From Acidobacteriota bacterium (GTDB taxonomy: Bacteria > Acidobacteriota > Vicinamibacteria > Vicinamibacterales > UBA823), in assembly GCA_003509065.1 (NCBI GenBank), contig DODG01000366.1, positions 1 to 20,794 on the forward strand: DNA of 20,794 nucleotides, given 5' to 3'. Below the pieces are notes generated by a model. It was given only the letters and a program-made list of their open reading frames with translations. It made no database searches and was not told the DNA's origin. The position numbers and the translations under genes are program-made. This document shows, in pieces, positions 6,050-15,030 of this stretch; the first letter of the stretch is position 1; the number at the start of each line of letters is the position of its first letter.

Positions 6050-8875
6050 ATGACCTTCACTGTTCAAAACGCACCTGACGCTGCTTTCGTCCCAACACGG
6101 CTGATATCGCACGCGCGACGGTTCTTAGCCATATCCCTATGCTGCACTTTCTCGATCAGCGTGTTTACTCAGGAACAAATGCCACCAACCGCAGCCGATT
6201 ACGGTCAGTGGGAAACGCTCGGTCGCGGTAGCATTTTATCGCCTAATGGTCAGTGGTTGGCATATCCAATCACGCGCTCGAACGGAGAAAATGAACTACG
6301 GGTTGCGAACACGGTAACAGACGCACGAACCGTAGCCTCGTTTGGTGAGGACGCGGCCTTTTCGGCTGATTCGAGATGGCTGGGTTATGCGATCGGCCAA
6401 TCCGACGATGCCCCAGCGGGTCTCGATGCCTCCGAAAACCCAGGAAGCGCTGATCTGGGGCTTCTCGACTTGAACTCGCTTGAAGTCGAAGTCATAAAGA
6501 GTGTCGCTACCTTCGCCTTTAGTGAAAACAATGCTTACCTAGCAGTCCATCGCACGCCACCTCTGGCTAAGACCGAACAAGATGGTGGTGATACGGACAG
6601 TCCAGTCGAATCGATCGGCTCAGATCTCGTGGTAAGAGACCTGAATGCCAAGACCGATGTACAGTTCGCCAACGTATCAGCATTTTCCTGGCAAGATGCT
6701 GGAGTCCTAGTCGCCATGACCATAGCAGCTGAAGGACAAACTGGGAACGGGGTACAACTGTTCAACCCAGAAACGGGAGAGTTGCACACCCTCACATCAG
6801 GGAACAATCTATTTACTGGCTTGTCGTGGCGATCTGAAGAAGATGACCTGGTCGTGCTACGCTCGCACTCCCGAACAGGGTACGAGGGTGACACCCACGA
6901 CATTCTCACCTGGCATGATCTCGAAGCCAATCAAACCAGTGCTCTCACCTATGACCCGACTACCGATGCAAATTTCCCAGAAGACTTTCGCATTGTTCAC
7001 GAAAGACAACCCAGCTGGTCAGATGATGGCACTGCGGTTTTCTTCGGAATAAGACAATGGGAAACATCTCCTGACACCAACGGTGAGTCGACAAAAGACA
7101 CGGACGGCAAGGATGATGAAAAGCCTGCCGATGTCGACGTCTGGCACAGTCAAGACAGACGAATTATTCCCATGCAAAAAATCCAAATGCAACGTGATCG
7201 GGAACGTAATCTCTTGGCGGTTTGGCATTTGAATGAACCCAGTGTCGTGCAGTTAGGGATAGACCTGATGGAGGAAATCTCCATATTGGACGGTCACACC
7301 TTCGCGGTGGCGCAAGATACTACCCCTTATGCGTTCGAAACGATGTTTGGTCGTCGCTGGATGGACATTTATGTGATCGACGTAAAGACCGGCACTCGCA
7401 CCAAGGCTGTCGAGAAAATCCGGCATTTCCATGGCGGCAGCACGACTGGCCGTTATCTGCTGTACTTCAAAGACAATCACTTTTGGACGTATGAATTGGC
7501 GACCGCCAAGCACACGAATATTACAGGTGAAAGTGCTGCCTCGTTTGCCGACGCCGAATTCGACTACCCCACCGAAGAACGCCCCCCGTACGGCGTTGCG
7601 GGTTGGACAATAGCCGACGAGTCGGTCCTTCTCTACGATCGATATGACATCTGGCTCGTAACACCAAATGGGTCGTCGTACGAGCGCTTGACCGACGGGG
7701 CTGAGGAAGCTATTCGGTATAGATATGTTGCTCTGGAAGATACAACGGCAGGCATTAGTGCAACGGATCCCTTCTACGTCAGCGTATACGGTCAATGGAC
7801 CAAGAAAAGTGGGTACGCGCGGATTAATATCGAAGAGGGAATCAGGCTGGAACGCCTCCTCTGGCTTGATAGTCAAGTTGACCAAATCATAAAAGCTGAC
7901 GATGCATCACGGTATGCGTACGTGGTTCAGCGTTTCAATGATTCGCCAGACTATTTCGTGAGTGGCCCAGACCTAACAGCCGCGAAGCAAGTTAGTAACA
8001 CTAATCCCTTCCAGAAAAACTACGCGTGGGGACATTCAGAACTTGTGGACTATCGGCACCCGACTGGCCAACGTCTCCAAGGTGCGTTGTTCTATCCGCC
8101 CAACTACGATCCGAGTAAACAGTACCCGATGCTCGTGTATGTTTACGAACTGCGTTCACAAATGGTCCATCGATATGTAGCACCATCGGAACGGCGACCA
8201 TACAACACCAGCGTCTTTACCAGTCAAGACTACCTCGTGTTGCAACCTGATATTGTTTATTGGGATCGAGATCCGGGAGTCTCGGCTACTGAGTGTGTCG
8301 AAGCTGCGGTGGCAGCAGTGCTGCAGATGGGCATTGCGGACCCGAAACGAATTGGACTTGTGGGACATTCTTGGGGTGGATACGAAACTGCGTTCATTCC
8401 AACTCAGACCAACACGTTCGCAGCAGCCGTGGCAGGAGCCCCCCTTACCAATTTTTTCAGTATGTTTGGCACCATTCACTGGAACCAAGGGATGCCTGAG
8501 TCGTCACATTTTGAAACGGGTCAAGCGCGAATGGACGTGCCTTATTGGCAAGACATGGAAGCCTATGTTCGAAACTCGCCCGTGCTGTTCATCGAGGATC
8601 TCAACACGCCAATGTTGGTAGCCTTCGGCAACAAGGATGGCACAGTCGACTGGCATCAGGGTATCGAGCTGTACAACTACGCTCGGCGGGCCGGTAAGGA
8701 CTTAGTGATGCTGGTGTACGACGATGAAAATCATAGCCTCCGAAAGAAACCTAACCAGATTGACTATCATCACCGGGTGCTGGATTGGTTTGATCACTTT
8801 CTTAAAGGTGAGAATGCACCAACTTGGATCACTGACGGCGTGAGCGTACTAGCTCGCGAAAAACAGTTGCAATAG
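6050..8875 (+). CDS. secreted S9 family prolyl oligopeptidase-type peptidase
   Basis: A 941-residue serine peptidase of the S9 (prolyl oligopeptidase/acylaminoacyl peptidase) clan. A hydrophobic stretch near residues 25-40 gives an export signal, probably with a processing site near FTQEQ. The middle 600 residues look like a beta-propeller built from WDxxDD, SWRSEEDDL and SPNGQWLAY-like blades, which gates access for peptides. The C-terminal alpha/beta-hydrolase domain carries the triad: Ser774 in GHSWGGY, Asp863 in GNKDGTVDW and His895 in DENHSL. It should cleave oligopeptides outside the cytoplasm. The ATG at 6050 is preceded by GAGG at 6039-6042. It follows the oxidase gene by 70 bases and may be the last gene of that transcript. 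An acidic low-complexity insert (about residues 345-365, NGESTKDTDGKDD) looks like a surface loop. Confidence 0.92.
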   Translation: MTFTVQNAPDAAFVPTRLISHARRFLAISLCCTFSISVFTQEQMPPTAADYGQWETLGRGSILSPNGQWLAYPITRSNGENELRVANTVTDARTVASFGEDAAFSADSRWLGYAIGQSDDAPAGLDASENPGSADLGLLDLNSLEVEVIKSVATFAFSENNAYLAVHRTPPLAKTEQDGGDTDSPVESIGSDLVVRDLNAKTDVQFANVSAFSWQDAGVLVAMTIAAEGQTGNGVQLFNPETGELHTLTSGNNLFTGLSWRSEEDDLVVLRSHSRTGYEGDTHDILTWHDLEANQTSALTYDPTTDANFPEDFRIVHERQPSWSDDGTAVFFGIRQWETSPDTNGESTKDTDGKDDEKPADVDVWHSQDRRIIPMQKIQMQRDRERNLLAVWHLNEPSVVQLGIDLMEEISILDGHTFAVAQDTTPYAFETMFGRRWMDIYVIDVKTGTRTKAVEKIRHFHGGSTTGRYLLYFKDNHFWTYELATAKHTNITGESAASFADAEFDYPTEERPPYGVAGWTIADESVLLYDRYDIWLVTPNGSSYERLTDGAEEAIRYRYVALEDTTAGISATDPFYVSVYGQWTKKSGYARINIEEGIRLERLLWLDSQVDQIIKADDASRYAYVVQRFNDSPDYFVSGPDLTAAKQVSNTNPFQKNYAWGHSELVDYRHPTGQRLQGALFYPPNYDPSKQYPMLVYVYELRSQMVHRYVAPSERRPYNTSVFTSQDYLVLQPDIVYWDRDPGVSATECVEAAVAAVLQMGIADPKRIGLVGHSWGGYETAFIPTQTNTFAAAVAGAPLTNFFSMFGTIHWNQGMPESSHFETGQARMDVPYWQDMEAYVRNSPVLFIEDLNTPMLVAFGNKDGTVDWHQGIELYNYARRAGKDLVMLVYDDENHSLRKKPNQIDYHHRVLDWFDHFLKGENAPTWITDGVSVLAREKQLQ

Positions 8876-8909
8876 CAACGATAAACTGTCCGCTAGGGTT
8901 TTAGGATTT

Positions 8910-9998
8910 TTACAGACGGCGCCCCTCTAAATACCGGCGTCCATTTTCCATGAGATCCGTGAAGCTTACCTCATCGCCAGTCTGCACAATGGTGCGAAGG
9001 CGCTCGACGGCGTTCAGTAATGCCGTCAACGACTCAGTGCCATACTCATTCAGCGACTGAATCTCAAAATAAAGCTTTGGACTGTCGTGTACGACTCGAT
9101 TTGAAACTCTAAGCTGATCATCAAACGTCGTGCTGGATAAATCGACAAGTTTAGGCGCTGCTTCTCCACTCATAGCCAATGCTTCAAGAAACGCGATGTT
9201 AAGGGCATGAGACAACCCGATAACCCATGCGATGAGTCGATCATGGCTGTCGAGATCCATATGGGCCTGAACGATCATCGTCGAAGAAAACAACTCCTCC
9301 GCGGATCTGGTTGCCTCGGGTACGCCAACATCAACGAAAATAACATGTCGACCAGATAATAGTTCCGTATCAGGACCAAACATTGGGTGTAGCGAAGTTA
9401 CTCGCGCTCCGGCTTGGACGAGCGCGCGAAGACCAGGCTGAACAGGTCCCTTCAAGGAACCGATGTCAAAAATCACACCGGGAAACGAACGTTCGGCTAA
9501 TTCCAGAAGAATGTCGTTGGCGGCACCTAAAGGCGCTGCCACGACAATATAGTCATGTGAGAGCTCAACCTCACGCCAATCAGAATAATGATGACAGCCT
9601 TCCACACCACCAGCGGGATCAGCCACCTCAACTTCAAAGGCCTGCGTCAGTAAGAAGCGAACGAACCACTGACCCATTCGTCCTCTTCCACCTATCACCA
9701 AGACACGTCGTCCACCACCTTCGCCATGGGCAGCAACATGGTCCTTTTCTTGAATGGTCAATGACGATCGAACAAGTGCCTGCATGATCTGTTCGGCCAA
9801 TTCAGGTGAGAAGTGACATTCATCAGCAATGGCCCGTGCCCGAACGATAACTTCCTTCTCCTGCTCATAGTCGCGTGTGGGAAGCCCAGCTTCCCGTTTG
9901 GCGGATCCGATCGCTTTTGACAACCGTTGTCGCTCGGCAACTAATTCTAGAATTTGCCGGTCCACATCGGCGAATTCCCGTCTTAACTCATCCAACAT
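8910..9998 (-). CDS. tyrA: bifunctional chorismate mutase/prephenate dehydrogenase
   Basis: A 362-residue cytoplasmic enzyme that makes 4-hydroxyphenylpyruvate for tyrosine from chorismate. Residues 1-85 are an AroQ-type helical chorismate mutase ([27 protein letters not shown], then [11 protein letters not shown]). Residues about 98-362 are prephenate dehydrogenase, opening with the NAD motif GGRGRMG (103-109). SLHPMFGPD at 202-210 contains His204, matching E. coli TyrA His197, and [10 protein letters not shown] (261-270) is the second conserved block. Its length is near the 373 residues of E. coli TyrA. The ATG at 9998 has only a weak GGAT about 10 bases upstream. No other aromatic-pathway gene is in the window, and the gene converges on the S9 gene with a 34-base gap. 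It should be subject to tyrosine feedback as in relatives, though no regulatory site is visible. Confidence 0.93.
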   Translation of the reverse strand: MLDELRREFADVDRQILELVAERQRLSKAIGSAKREAGLPTRDYEQEKEVIVRARAIADECHFSPELAEQIMQALVRSSLTIQEKDHVAAHGEGGGRRVLVIGGRGRMGQWFVRFLLTQAFEVEVADPAGGVEGCHHYSDWREVELSHDYIVVAAPLGAANDILLELAERSFPGVIFDIGSLKGPVQPGLRALVQAGARVTSLHPMFGPDTELLSGRHVIFVDVGVPEATRSAEELFSSTMIVQAHMDLDSHDRLIAWVIGLSHALNIAFLEALAMSGEAAPKLVDLSSTTFDDQLRVSNRVVHDSPKLYFEIQSLNEYGTESLTALLNAVERLRTIVQTGDEVSFTDLMENGRRYLEGRRL

Positions 9999-10114
9999 TA
10001 TTGATATCCGCTATCAAACTTTGCGTGACACAGCGAGACCATCTCGTCGTCGCTATTTGCAATACATACATAACAACGTGAATCGCCAAAGACACCAGAT
10101 AAACTTGTTTCACT

Positions 10115-10123
10115 TGGTATAAT
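10115..10123 (+). promoter_or_regulatory. extended -10 promoter at the start of the next gene
   Basis: TGGTATAAT is a perfect extended -10 (TGn plus TATAAT at 10118-10123) with no matching -35. Transcription should start near 10130, within 2-3 bases of the ATG at 10133, so the mRNA would be leaderless or nearly so. Confidence 0.65.
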
Positions 10124-10132
10124 TATCGTCTG

Positions 10133-10591
10133 ATGGGACTCAAGTCGCTGCAACTATATCTACGCAACTATCATCTGCCCAGCATCCTCATGGTAGCACT
10201 GCTCGTACTGATCCCGAAGTTCCTCAATGGACAGCCCAACAACGTTGTTTTGGATGGCGTGGCACTTGTCCGGATCAGTGAAACTGGCTCGAATCGTATC
10301 GTCGAAACCCTGGAGGAGGAGGTGGAAGAGGTCACATCTGTCGTGCAAAAAATTGGCGACCGCTATCTTTGGGCGACACGTGGTAACACCGAGCTTCGAC
10401 GATACGACCATGGTACGTTTATTACGTATGTCGCCGAAGATGGGTCTGGATATATTCGTGTGTTTGACCAGGACATGCGAACGATGTTTGACGGACTAAA
10501 CGAGTTGGATGGCGTTTTCGATTATTTAGAACATTTCCCGCTTGGACTTACAACAGTGACGTACTACGGTAGACTGCGGAAGGCTCCCTGA
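10133..10591 (+). CDS. small exported or membrane-anchored protein, unknown function
   Basis: A 152-residue protein I cannot assign to a family. Residues 14-33 are hydrophobic (LPSILMVALLVLIPKF), giving a signal peptide or anchor with NGQPN after it. The mature part starts with a short strand-rich segment (VVLDGVALVRIS), then a glutamate-rich helix ETLEEEVEEVTSVVQKIG (about 57-75), then aromatic and charged strands ending in TTVTYYGRLRK. No cysteine pairs or metal motifs are seen. It diverges from tyrA across a 134-base gap. No ribosome binding site precedes the ATG, but an extended -10 promoter almost touches it, so a leaderless transcript is likely. The frame is open and intact, and the signal segment supports a real gene. 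Confidence 0.7.
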   Translation: MGLKSLQLYLRNYHLPSILMVALLVLIPKFLNGQPNNVVLDGVALVRISETGSNRIVETLEEEVEEVTSVVQKIGDRYLWATRGNTELRRYDHGTFITYVAEDGSGYIRVFDQDMRTMFDGLNELDGVFDYLEHFPLGLTTVTYYGRLRKAP

Positions 10592-10687
10592 ACCTTATCA
10601 GTTGAAGAGCCACTTCAAAATCAGCTAATCTGGGACCATAAGAGTCAAAGTGAGACATAGACGACGGTCGTTTTCGGAGACATAGCG

Positions 10688-11104
10688 ATGACATACCAGA
10701 AAATTCTTGTGATAAGTACCTTATTTGTAACTTTTTCCGTGCTGCCGGCTGAGAGTCAGGACCAGCAGTCAATCCAAGGCGGAATCTATTCAGCTGCACA
10801 AGCCAACCAAGGAAGCAAGCTCTTTGCGAGCGTGTGCTCAGAGTGTCATCAGGAGGACGAATTTTCGAGCGCTGGCTATCTGGACAGTTGGACAGGAGCG
10901 CCAGTCGCTGAATTCTTGGATCTTATCCAGATGACAATGCCGGAAGACAATCCCGGCAGTCTGCGCAGTGCTGAGTATGCGGCAATTATTGCCTACTTCT
11001 TTGAACTGAACGGCATTCCCATGGGCGACACTGAGATGGACTCTGACATTTCCGCTCTTGAGAATGTTGTCATCGAAGGGCCGTATGTCGAAGGTGATCG
11101 GTAA
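10688..11104 (+). CDS. small periplasmic c-type cytochrome
   Basis: A 138-residue exported class I-like cytochrome c for periplasmic electron transfer. A signal peptide is visible in residues 1-22 (KILVISTLFVTFSVLPAES). The single heme-binding motif CSECH has Cys50, Cys53 and His54. Met84 in MTMPEDNPG is the likely axial ligand, and AEYAAIIAYFFELNGIPMG is the usual C-terminal helix. GGAG lies just upstream of the ATG. It follows the small exported protein by 96 bases on the same strand and converges on the quinone oxidoreductase gene with a 19-base gap. Its electron donor and acceptor are not indicated locally. Members of this type often serve quinoprotein or other periplasmic dehydrogenases, but no such gene is in the window. 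Confidence 0.9.
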   Translation: MTYQKILVISTLFVTFSVLPAESQDQQSIQGGIYSAAQANQGSKLFASVCSECHQEDEFSSAGYLDSWTGAPVAEFLDLIQMTMPEDNPGSLRSAEYAAIIAYFFELNGIPMGDTEMDSDISALENVVIEGPYVEGDR

Positions 11105-11123
11105 ACAAGTTCCACAAAACTCG

Positions 11124-12095
11124 TCATACGTTCAGTACAACTTTACCAACGGTACGTCGACCTTCTAAGGCGCGATGCGCCTCGGCTGCCTCAGCTAACG
11201 GAAATCGATTACCAATTCGGACTTCTAGCTTTTTCGACGCGACCAACTCCAGCACCGTGTGAGCTCTAAGCTCAAGTTCGGCACGGTCCCGAATGTAGTG
11301 AACCAATGAGGGACGCGTCACAAACAAAGAGCCAAGAGGATTGAGTTGGCCCAAGTCAAATGGTGACACCGGTCCGCTCGACTGCCCGAACAGTGCCAAG
11401 AGGCCTCGTGGGCGCAAGGATCGTAGGCTGCCATTGAAAGTACTCTGCCCCACCGAGTCGTACACGACGTCAACACCTCGACCATTGGTCAGTTTCTTCA
11501 CTTCGTCAGCAAAGTCAGTCGTAGTGTAATTGATGACCTTGTCAGCACCGGCTTCTTGAGCTAACGCTGCCTTTTCTTCGGTTGAGCAGGTTCCAAATAC
11601 AGTCGCACCAGCCTGCTTTAACATTTGAATCAGCAATAATCCGACGCCACCAGCTGCAGCGTGGACCAAAGCCATGTCACCAGAACGGGTCGTACGAGTT
11701 CCGTGAACCAGATAGTGTGCGGTCATGCCTTGCAGCATGACTGCCGCCGCTTGCTCTTCCGATACACCGTCTGGGATCTTAATGATCTGGCTTTCCGGAA
11801 TTAACACGGCATCGGCATAAGCGCCAGGGACCATCGCCCAACAAACTCGGTCTCCAACCTGCAGACTATTCACATCAGAACCGACGACGTCAACAATCCC
11901 AGCACCCTCACGCCCCAGGACGAATGGCAAAGGGGACGGATACAAACCCGTCCGAAAATAAACGTCAATAAAATTGACGCCAGCGGCCATCACGCGAACC
12001 CGGACCTGCCCACTTGCTGGTGAACCCGGATCATACTCCTCCAGCTTCAACACTGCAGCACTACCAGTTTCTCGTACCAAGATCGCCTGTGACAT
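11124..12095 (-). CDS. zinc-free NADPH:quinone oxidoreductase, MDR superfamily
   Basis: A 323-residue cytoplasmic medium-chain dehydrogenase/reductase of the quinone oxidoreductase type, expected to reduce quinones or other enones with NADPH. Seen: an N-terminal GroES-like domain with AGVNFIDVYFRTGLYP and VLGREGAGIV (near 52-80), and a Rossmann domain with HAAAGGVGLLLIQMLK (near 145-160). GADKVINY and GVDVVYDSVG follow. The zinc ligands of alcohol dehydrogenases are absent, and the length is the family norm. GGGAGG lies about 6 bases before the ATG. It is 43 bases downstream of the SelA-like gene on the same strand and is probably co-transcribed with it. That pairing suggests, but does not show, a role for this reductase in processing the PLP enzyme's unsaturated or keto product. 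Confidence 0.9.
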   Translation of the reverse strand: MSQAILVRETGSAAVLKLEEYDPGSPASGQVRVRVMAAGVNFIDVYFRTGLYPSPLPFVLGREGAGIVDVVGSDVNSLQVGDRVCWAMVPGAYADAVLIPESQIIKIPDGVSEEQAAAVMLQGMTAHYLVHGTRTTRSGDMALVHAAAGGVGLLLIQMLKQAGATVFGTCSTEEKAALAQEAGADKVINYTTTDFADEVKKLTNGRGVDVVYDSVGQSTFNGSLRSLRPRGLLALFGQSSGPVSPFDLGQLNPLGSLFVTRPSLVHYIRDRAELELRAHTVLELVASKKLEVRIGNRFPLAEAAEAHRALEGRRTVGKVVLNV

Positions 12096-12138
12096 GCGCC
12101 TCCCACTGGCAAAAAGCAGGACTTCCTGCTGAACAGTT

Positions 12139-13419
12139 TCAGGATACTTTTACGACCACCGAACTGAAAAACTCCCGAGTTCGTTGAGCGACCAAAATTT
12201 CCTCGCCTTCATTCATACATCGGGTCTGGATTGCTTGACCAGTCATGGCAATCCGCGGATCACCGTTCTTGAGCTCCTCACGAACCTCTACAGCGGACAA
12301 TGGCACGGCGTTTTCGTCCCAAGTTAAATTCACCCGTGGTTTACCACGGTCATCTTGTGGGACATCAGCCATAAGACCTGGTATTCCCTGGAGTTCGTTA
12401 GCAATGTACTCAGCCTTGCGGCGCCACTCGGCGTACACTCGATCGTGATCTAATCCAACGTAGCGGTCGAGCGCCACAAGAAAACCCATAATTTCTTCCT
12501 TCCCAACTTTCATACCGCGTCCCAAGTTCGCATTCGGTGCCGAGTGTAATGTCGCCGCTTCGATCAGATCTCGCCGCCCAGCCAGGATTCCAGTCGACTG
12601 TGGTCCCTGAATACCCTTCCCTCCACTAATGACAACCAAGTCCGCACCGGCATCCAGCCAACGAGTCAAGGTGTTTGTTGGTGGTAATTCGGATGCGGCG
12701 TCCACAATTACCGGAACACCCGCGCGACGTCCGAACTCCAGTAATTCATGAACTTTCATAGCCTTGGAATCATCTTCGGTTTGATAGTCAAGGCGAGCAA
12801 GACCAGAAATCATCGCCGTATTCGAGTTAATCGCATTGGCAAACTGTTCCCGCGTCTCAACGTTAATCATCGTCATGCCTGCGGCACGATATGCCCGATC
12901 GTAACCAAACCTTCCCGATGTCTGCGTCAAACACTCACGTTTAGACCACGTGGGGTGTGGTAAGGCGTCAATCTTGGCTTGGTCGTTACCTGTCAAACAG
13001 GCTGCTGCTCCAAGAATCATGGCCGAAAAGGAACCGCTAGTAACTAACGCAGCATCAGCACCGAGCACCTCAGCCAGACGCGCACCAGCTGCTCGTGTCA
13101 GTTCGTGCATATCAACAAAATGCTTGTTGGCCTCAATCATCGCTTGCATTACCTCGGATGGCATGCGAGACCCACCGAGATAGGTGATGTGATCCATCGC
13201 AGGTAGGTGAGGTTTAAGACCAAGCATCCGCGTGTAAATGTTATCGTCAAGGGCCTGTTTGACTACGACAGCCGCTTCAGCACCACTCGTGCCACCTGAC
13301 AGAGTCGCACCCCGGGTTGCGCAACCACTCGCTAAGGCCCCGAAGAGGCCTAGACCAAAAAATTGACGGCGATTCAGCTGATTTCCGATGTTCGATACCT
13401 GTTTTTCAGATTCACGCAT
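12139..13419 (-). CDS. SelA-like PLP-dependent enzyme with Tat signal and lipobox
   Basis: A 426-residue fold-type I PLP enzyme of the SelA/D-glucosaminate-6-phosphate ammonia-lyase group. Lys268 in SGGKGIQGPQ (265-274) is the likely Schiff-base lysine, VDAASELPP (239-247) gives the cofactor aspartate, and SGSFSAMILGAAA (128-140) binds the phosphate region. The N-terminus carries a twin-arginine motif, NRRQFFGLG (16-24), followed by a hydrophobic stretch and lipobox LASGC with Cys33. An exported lipoprotein already loaded with PLP in the cytoplasm is therefore predicted. GGAGAG lies upstream of the ATG. The SelA role in selenocysteyl-tRNA synthesis is unlikely here because of the export signal, and no selB or selC was seen. 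A beta-elimination or ammonia-lyase reaction on an amino acid or amino sugar is likelier; the substrate is unknown. Confidence 0.87.
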   Translation of the reverse strand: MRESEKQVSNIGNQLNRRQFFGLGLFGALASGCATRGATLSGGTSGAEAAVVVKQALDDNIYTRMLGLKPHLPAMDHITYLGGSRMPSEVMQAMIEANKHFVDMHELTRAAGARLAEVLGADAALVTSGSFSAMILGAAACLTGNDQAKIDALPHPTWSKRECLTQTSGRFGYDRAYRAAGMTMINVETREQFANAINSNTAMISGLARLDYQTEDDSKAMKVHELLEFGRRAGVPVIVDAASELPPTNTLTRWLDAGADLVVISGGKGIQGPQSTGILAGRRDLIEAATLHSAPNANLGRGMKVGKEEIMGFLVALDRYVGLDHDRVYAEWRRKAEYIANELQGIPGLMADVPQDDRGKPRVNLTWDENAVPLSAVEVREELKNGDPRIAMTGQAIQTRCMNEGEEILVAQRTREFFSSVVVKVS

Positions 13420-13585
13420 GGGAAACTCTCCAAGGAATTATTAATGACAAAACGTTGGCCTTCTGACTCATGCACCTTACCACGCGTGACGAAACACCAG
13501 CGATTATTTCAACCGTTACATCTGTGGTTGAACCAATCCACCTGTAGTTATTCGACAAGGCATGACAAGATGTACCCATTCACTC

Positions 13586-13591
13586 AAGGAG
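13586..13591 (+). promoter_or_regulatory. ribosome binding site fixing the P1 peptidase start
   Basis: AAGGAG, 6 bases before the ATG at 13598. It selects this start over an in-frame ATG at 13562 that lies upstream of the site and would add 12 polar residues before the signal peptide. Confidence 0.7.
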
Positions 13592-13597
13592 TTTGAC

Positions 13598-14776
13598 ATG
13601 AACACTGGTTTGATTTGGATGTTTGCAGGTGCCACGGTTTTAATTTCTATGACTACACTGTCTGGTACTCAAGACCGCATCCGAACACGAGACCTCGGTA
13701 TCGAACCTGGTGTATTCCAGCCAGGTCCACTGAACGCTATCTCGGACGTAGCAGGCGTACGTGTTGGGCACACAACTATCATTCAGGGAAATAACATTCG
13801 GACAGGAGTCACCGCCATCGTTCCACACGAAGGAAACCTCTTTCAGGATAAAGTCGCTGGCGCGGTCTATGTCGGTAACGCGTTCGGCAAGTTAGCTGGT
13901 TCAACTCAAGTTGATGAACTAGGTACTATCGAAACTCCAATCATCCTGACAAATACACTAAGTGTTGGCACCGCAGTTGAAGCAACGGTTGCCTACATGT
14001 TACGCCTTGATGGGAACGAGGAGGTGCGATCGATCAACGCTCTTGTCGGTGAAACTAACGACGGGGGTTTGAATGACATTCGTGGACAACATGTAAAACC
14101 GCATCATATCTGGGAAGCCATCGACGCCGCCTCCGGTGGAACTATCAGTGAAGGCTCGGTGGGCGCTGGCACGGGCACAACCGCATTCGGATGGAAAGGG
14201 GGTATCGGCACTTCATCTCGACAACTCCCCGACCGATTTGGTGGCTATACGGTGGGTGTGCTCGTACAAAGTAACTACGGCGGTGTCCTTACAATTGACG
14301 GTGTTCCAATTGGAAAAGAACTCCAGCGCTATTCATACGCACCCCCTGTGGCTGATCAGAGCAACGACAGCGGTTCAGCCCCTTTCGACAACCTAGGTGA
14401 TGGCTCCTGCATGCTCGTCGTAGCTACTGATGCACCGGTTGATGCGAGAGATCTTAAGAGAATCGCCACACGGGCAGTGTTTGGCCTAGCCCGGACTGGT
14501 TCCTCTTACAGCAATGGCAGTGGGGATTTCGCAATTGCATTTTCGACTTCACAGGAGATGCGCTCTACATTTGGAGACAGAAATCCGAGAAAGCGATCGA
14601 TTTTGCAACCAGATGGAGTATCGCCCTTGTTTCAAGCGACGCTCGAGGCAACAGAAGAAGCCGTCTACAATTCGATGCTGCAAGCCACTACTATCACTGG
14701 CAACGGACGAACCGCTGAGGCCTTGCCGATCGATCAGGTGCGGCGAATTCTTGAACAATACGGTCGTGGCCAATAG
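13598..14776 (+). CDS. secreted P1/DmpA-family aminopeptidase (S58)
   Basis: A 392-residue N-terminal nucleophile hydrolase of the DmpA (L-aminopeptidase/D-esterase)/BapA family. These self-cleave into two chains and then release N-terminal residues from peptides, including D- or beta-residues in some members. The start at 13598 opens a signal peptide (LIWMFAGATVLISMTTLS). Seen: GPLNAISDVAGVRVGHTT (43-60), GETNDGGLNDIRGQHV (151-166), and the self-cleavage site Gly269-Ser270 inside DGSCMLVVATDAPVD, with Ser270 the predicted nucleophile. Then come ARTGSSYSNGSGDFAIAF and a C-terminal tail close to family length. In relatives the residue after NDG is usually aromatic (Tyr/Trp); here it is Gly157, which may alter activity. 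It is divergent from the SelA-like gene over 178 bases. Export suggests peptide scavenging outside the cytoplasm. Confidence 0.9.
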   Translation: MNTGLIWMFAGATVLISMTTLSGTQDRIRTRDLGIEPGVFQPGPLNAISDVAGVRVGHTTIIQGNNIRTGVTAIVPHEGNLFQDKVAGAVYVGNAFGKLAGSTQVDELGTIETPIILTNTLSVGTAVEATVAYMLRLDGNEEVRSINALVGETNDGGLNDIRGQHVKPHHIWEAIDAASGGTISEGSVGAGTGTTAFGWKGGIGTSSRQLPDRFGGYTVGVLVQSNYGGVLTIDGVPIGKELQRYSYAPPVADQSNDSGSAPFDNLGDGSCMLVVATDAPVDARDLKRIATRAVFGLARTGSSYSNGSGDFAIAFSTSQEMRSTFGDRNPRKRSILQPDGVSPLFQATLEATEEAVYNSMLQATTITGNGRTAEALPIDQVRRILEQYGRGQ

Positions 14777-14961
14777 TCCAATAGACAGGTCTCTAGAGCC
14801 TGAAATAGCCAGCCATGGCGAGAAATCAGCCTTGTTTTACTCGCTCCTAAGATAGTTACAGACTAAATCACCACAAATAGCAACTAAGGAGATGCACAGC
14901 AATTAAAATGGAGTCGAAGGACGGCACAAAGATAGATGAGCCTAACCGTATCTGCATGCCG

Positions 14962-14990
14962 TTGAGATTTTACGATAATGGCCCTATAAT
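14962..14990 (+). promoter_or_regulatory. strong sigma-70 promoter of the lipoprotein gene
   Basis: TTGAGA (14962-14967, five of six) and a perfect TATAAT (14985-14990) are exactly 17 bases apart. Transcription should begin near 14997, leaving a leader of about 34 bases before the ATG at 15031. Confidence 0.85.
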
Positions 14991-15018
14991 CCTAATCCAT
15001 CGAAGAGGAGCATTTAAT

Positions 15019-15025
15019 AGGGAGG
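15019..15025 (+). promoter_or_regulatory. ribosome binding site of the lipoprotein gene
   Basis: AGGGAGG ends 5 bases before the ATG at 15031, which opens straight into a lipoprotein signal peptide. Confidence 0.8.
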
Positions 15026-15030
15026 AAGTC

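Larger units (their letters stand above)
14777..15030. other. gap before the lipoprotein gene, with promoter
   Basis: This stretch holds the sigma-70 promoter at 14962-14990 and the ribosome binding site at 15019-15025. An ATG at 14908, in frame with the lipoprotein, lies upstream of the promoter and is not a likely start. The first 150 bases show no recognisable terminator or gene. Confidence 0.5.

Noticed and set aside
7253..7885. 210-codon open frame on the minus strand
   Set aside because: It lies antisense inside the S9 peptidase, has no ribosome binding site seen and its product shows no recognisable motif.
9383..9787. 134-codon plus-strand frame opposite tyrA
   Set aside because: It is rich in His, Gln and Arg, lies wholly within tyrA on the other strand and has no motif.
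14908..15030. N-terminal extension of the lipoprotein from an ATG at 14908
   Set aside because: The strong promoter at 14962-14990 starts transcription after this ATG, and AGGGAGG points to 15031, which opens directly into a lipoprotein signal.
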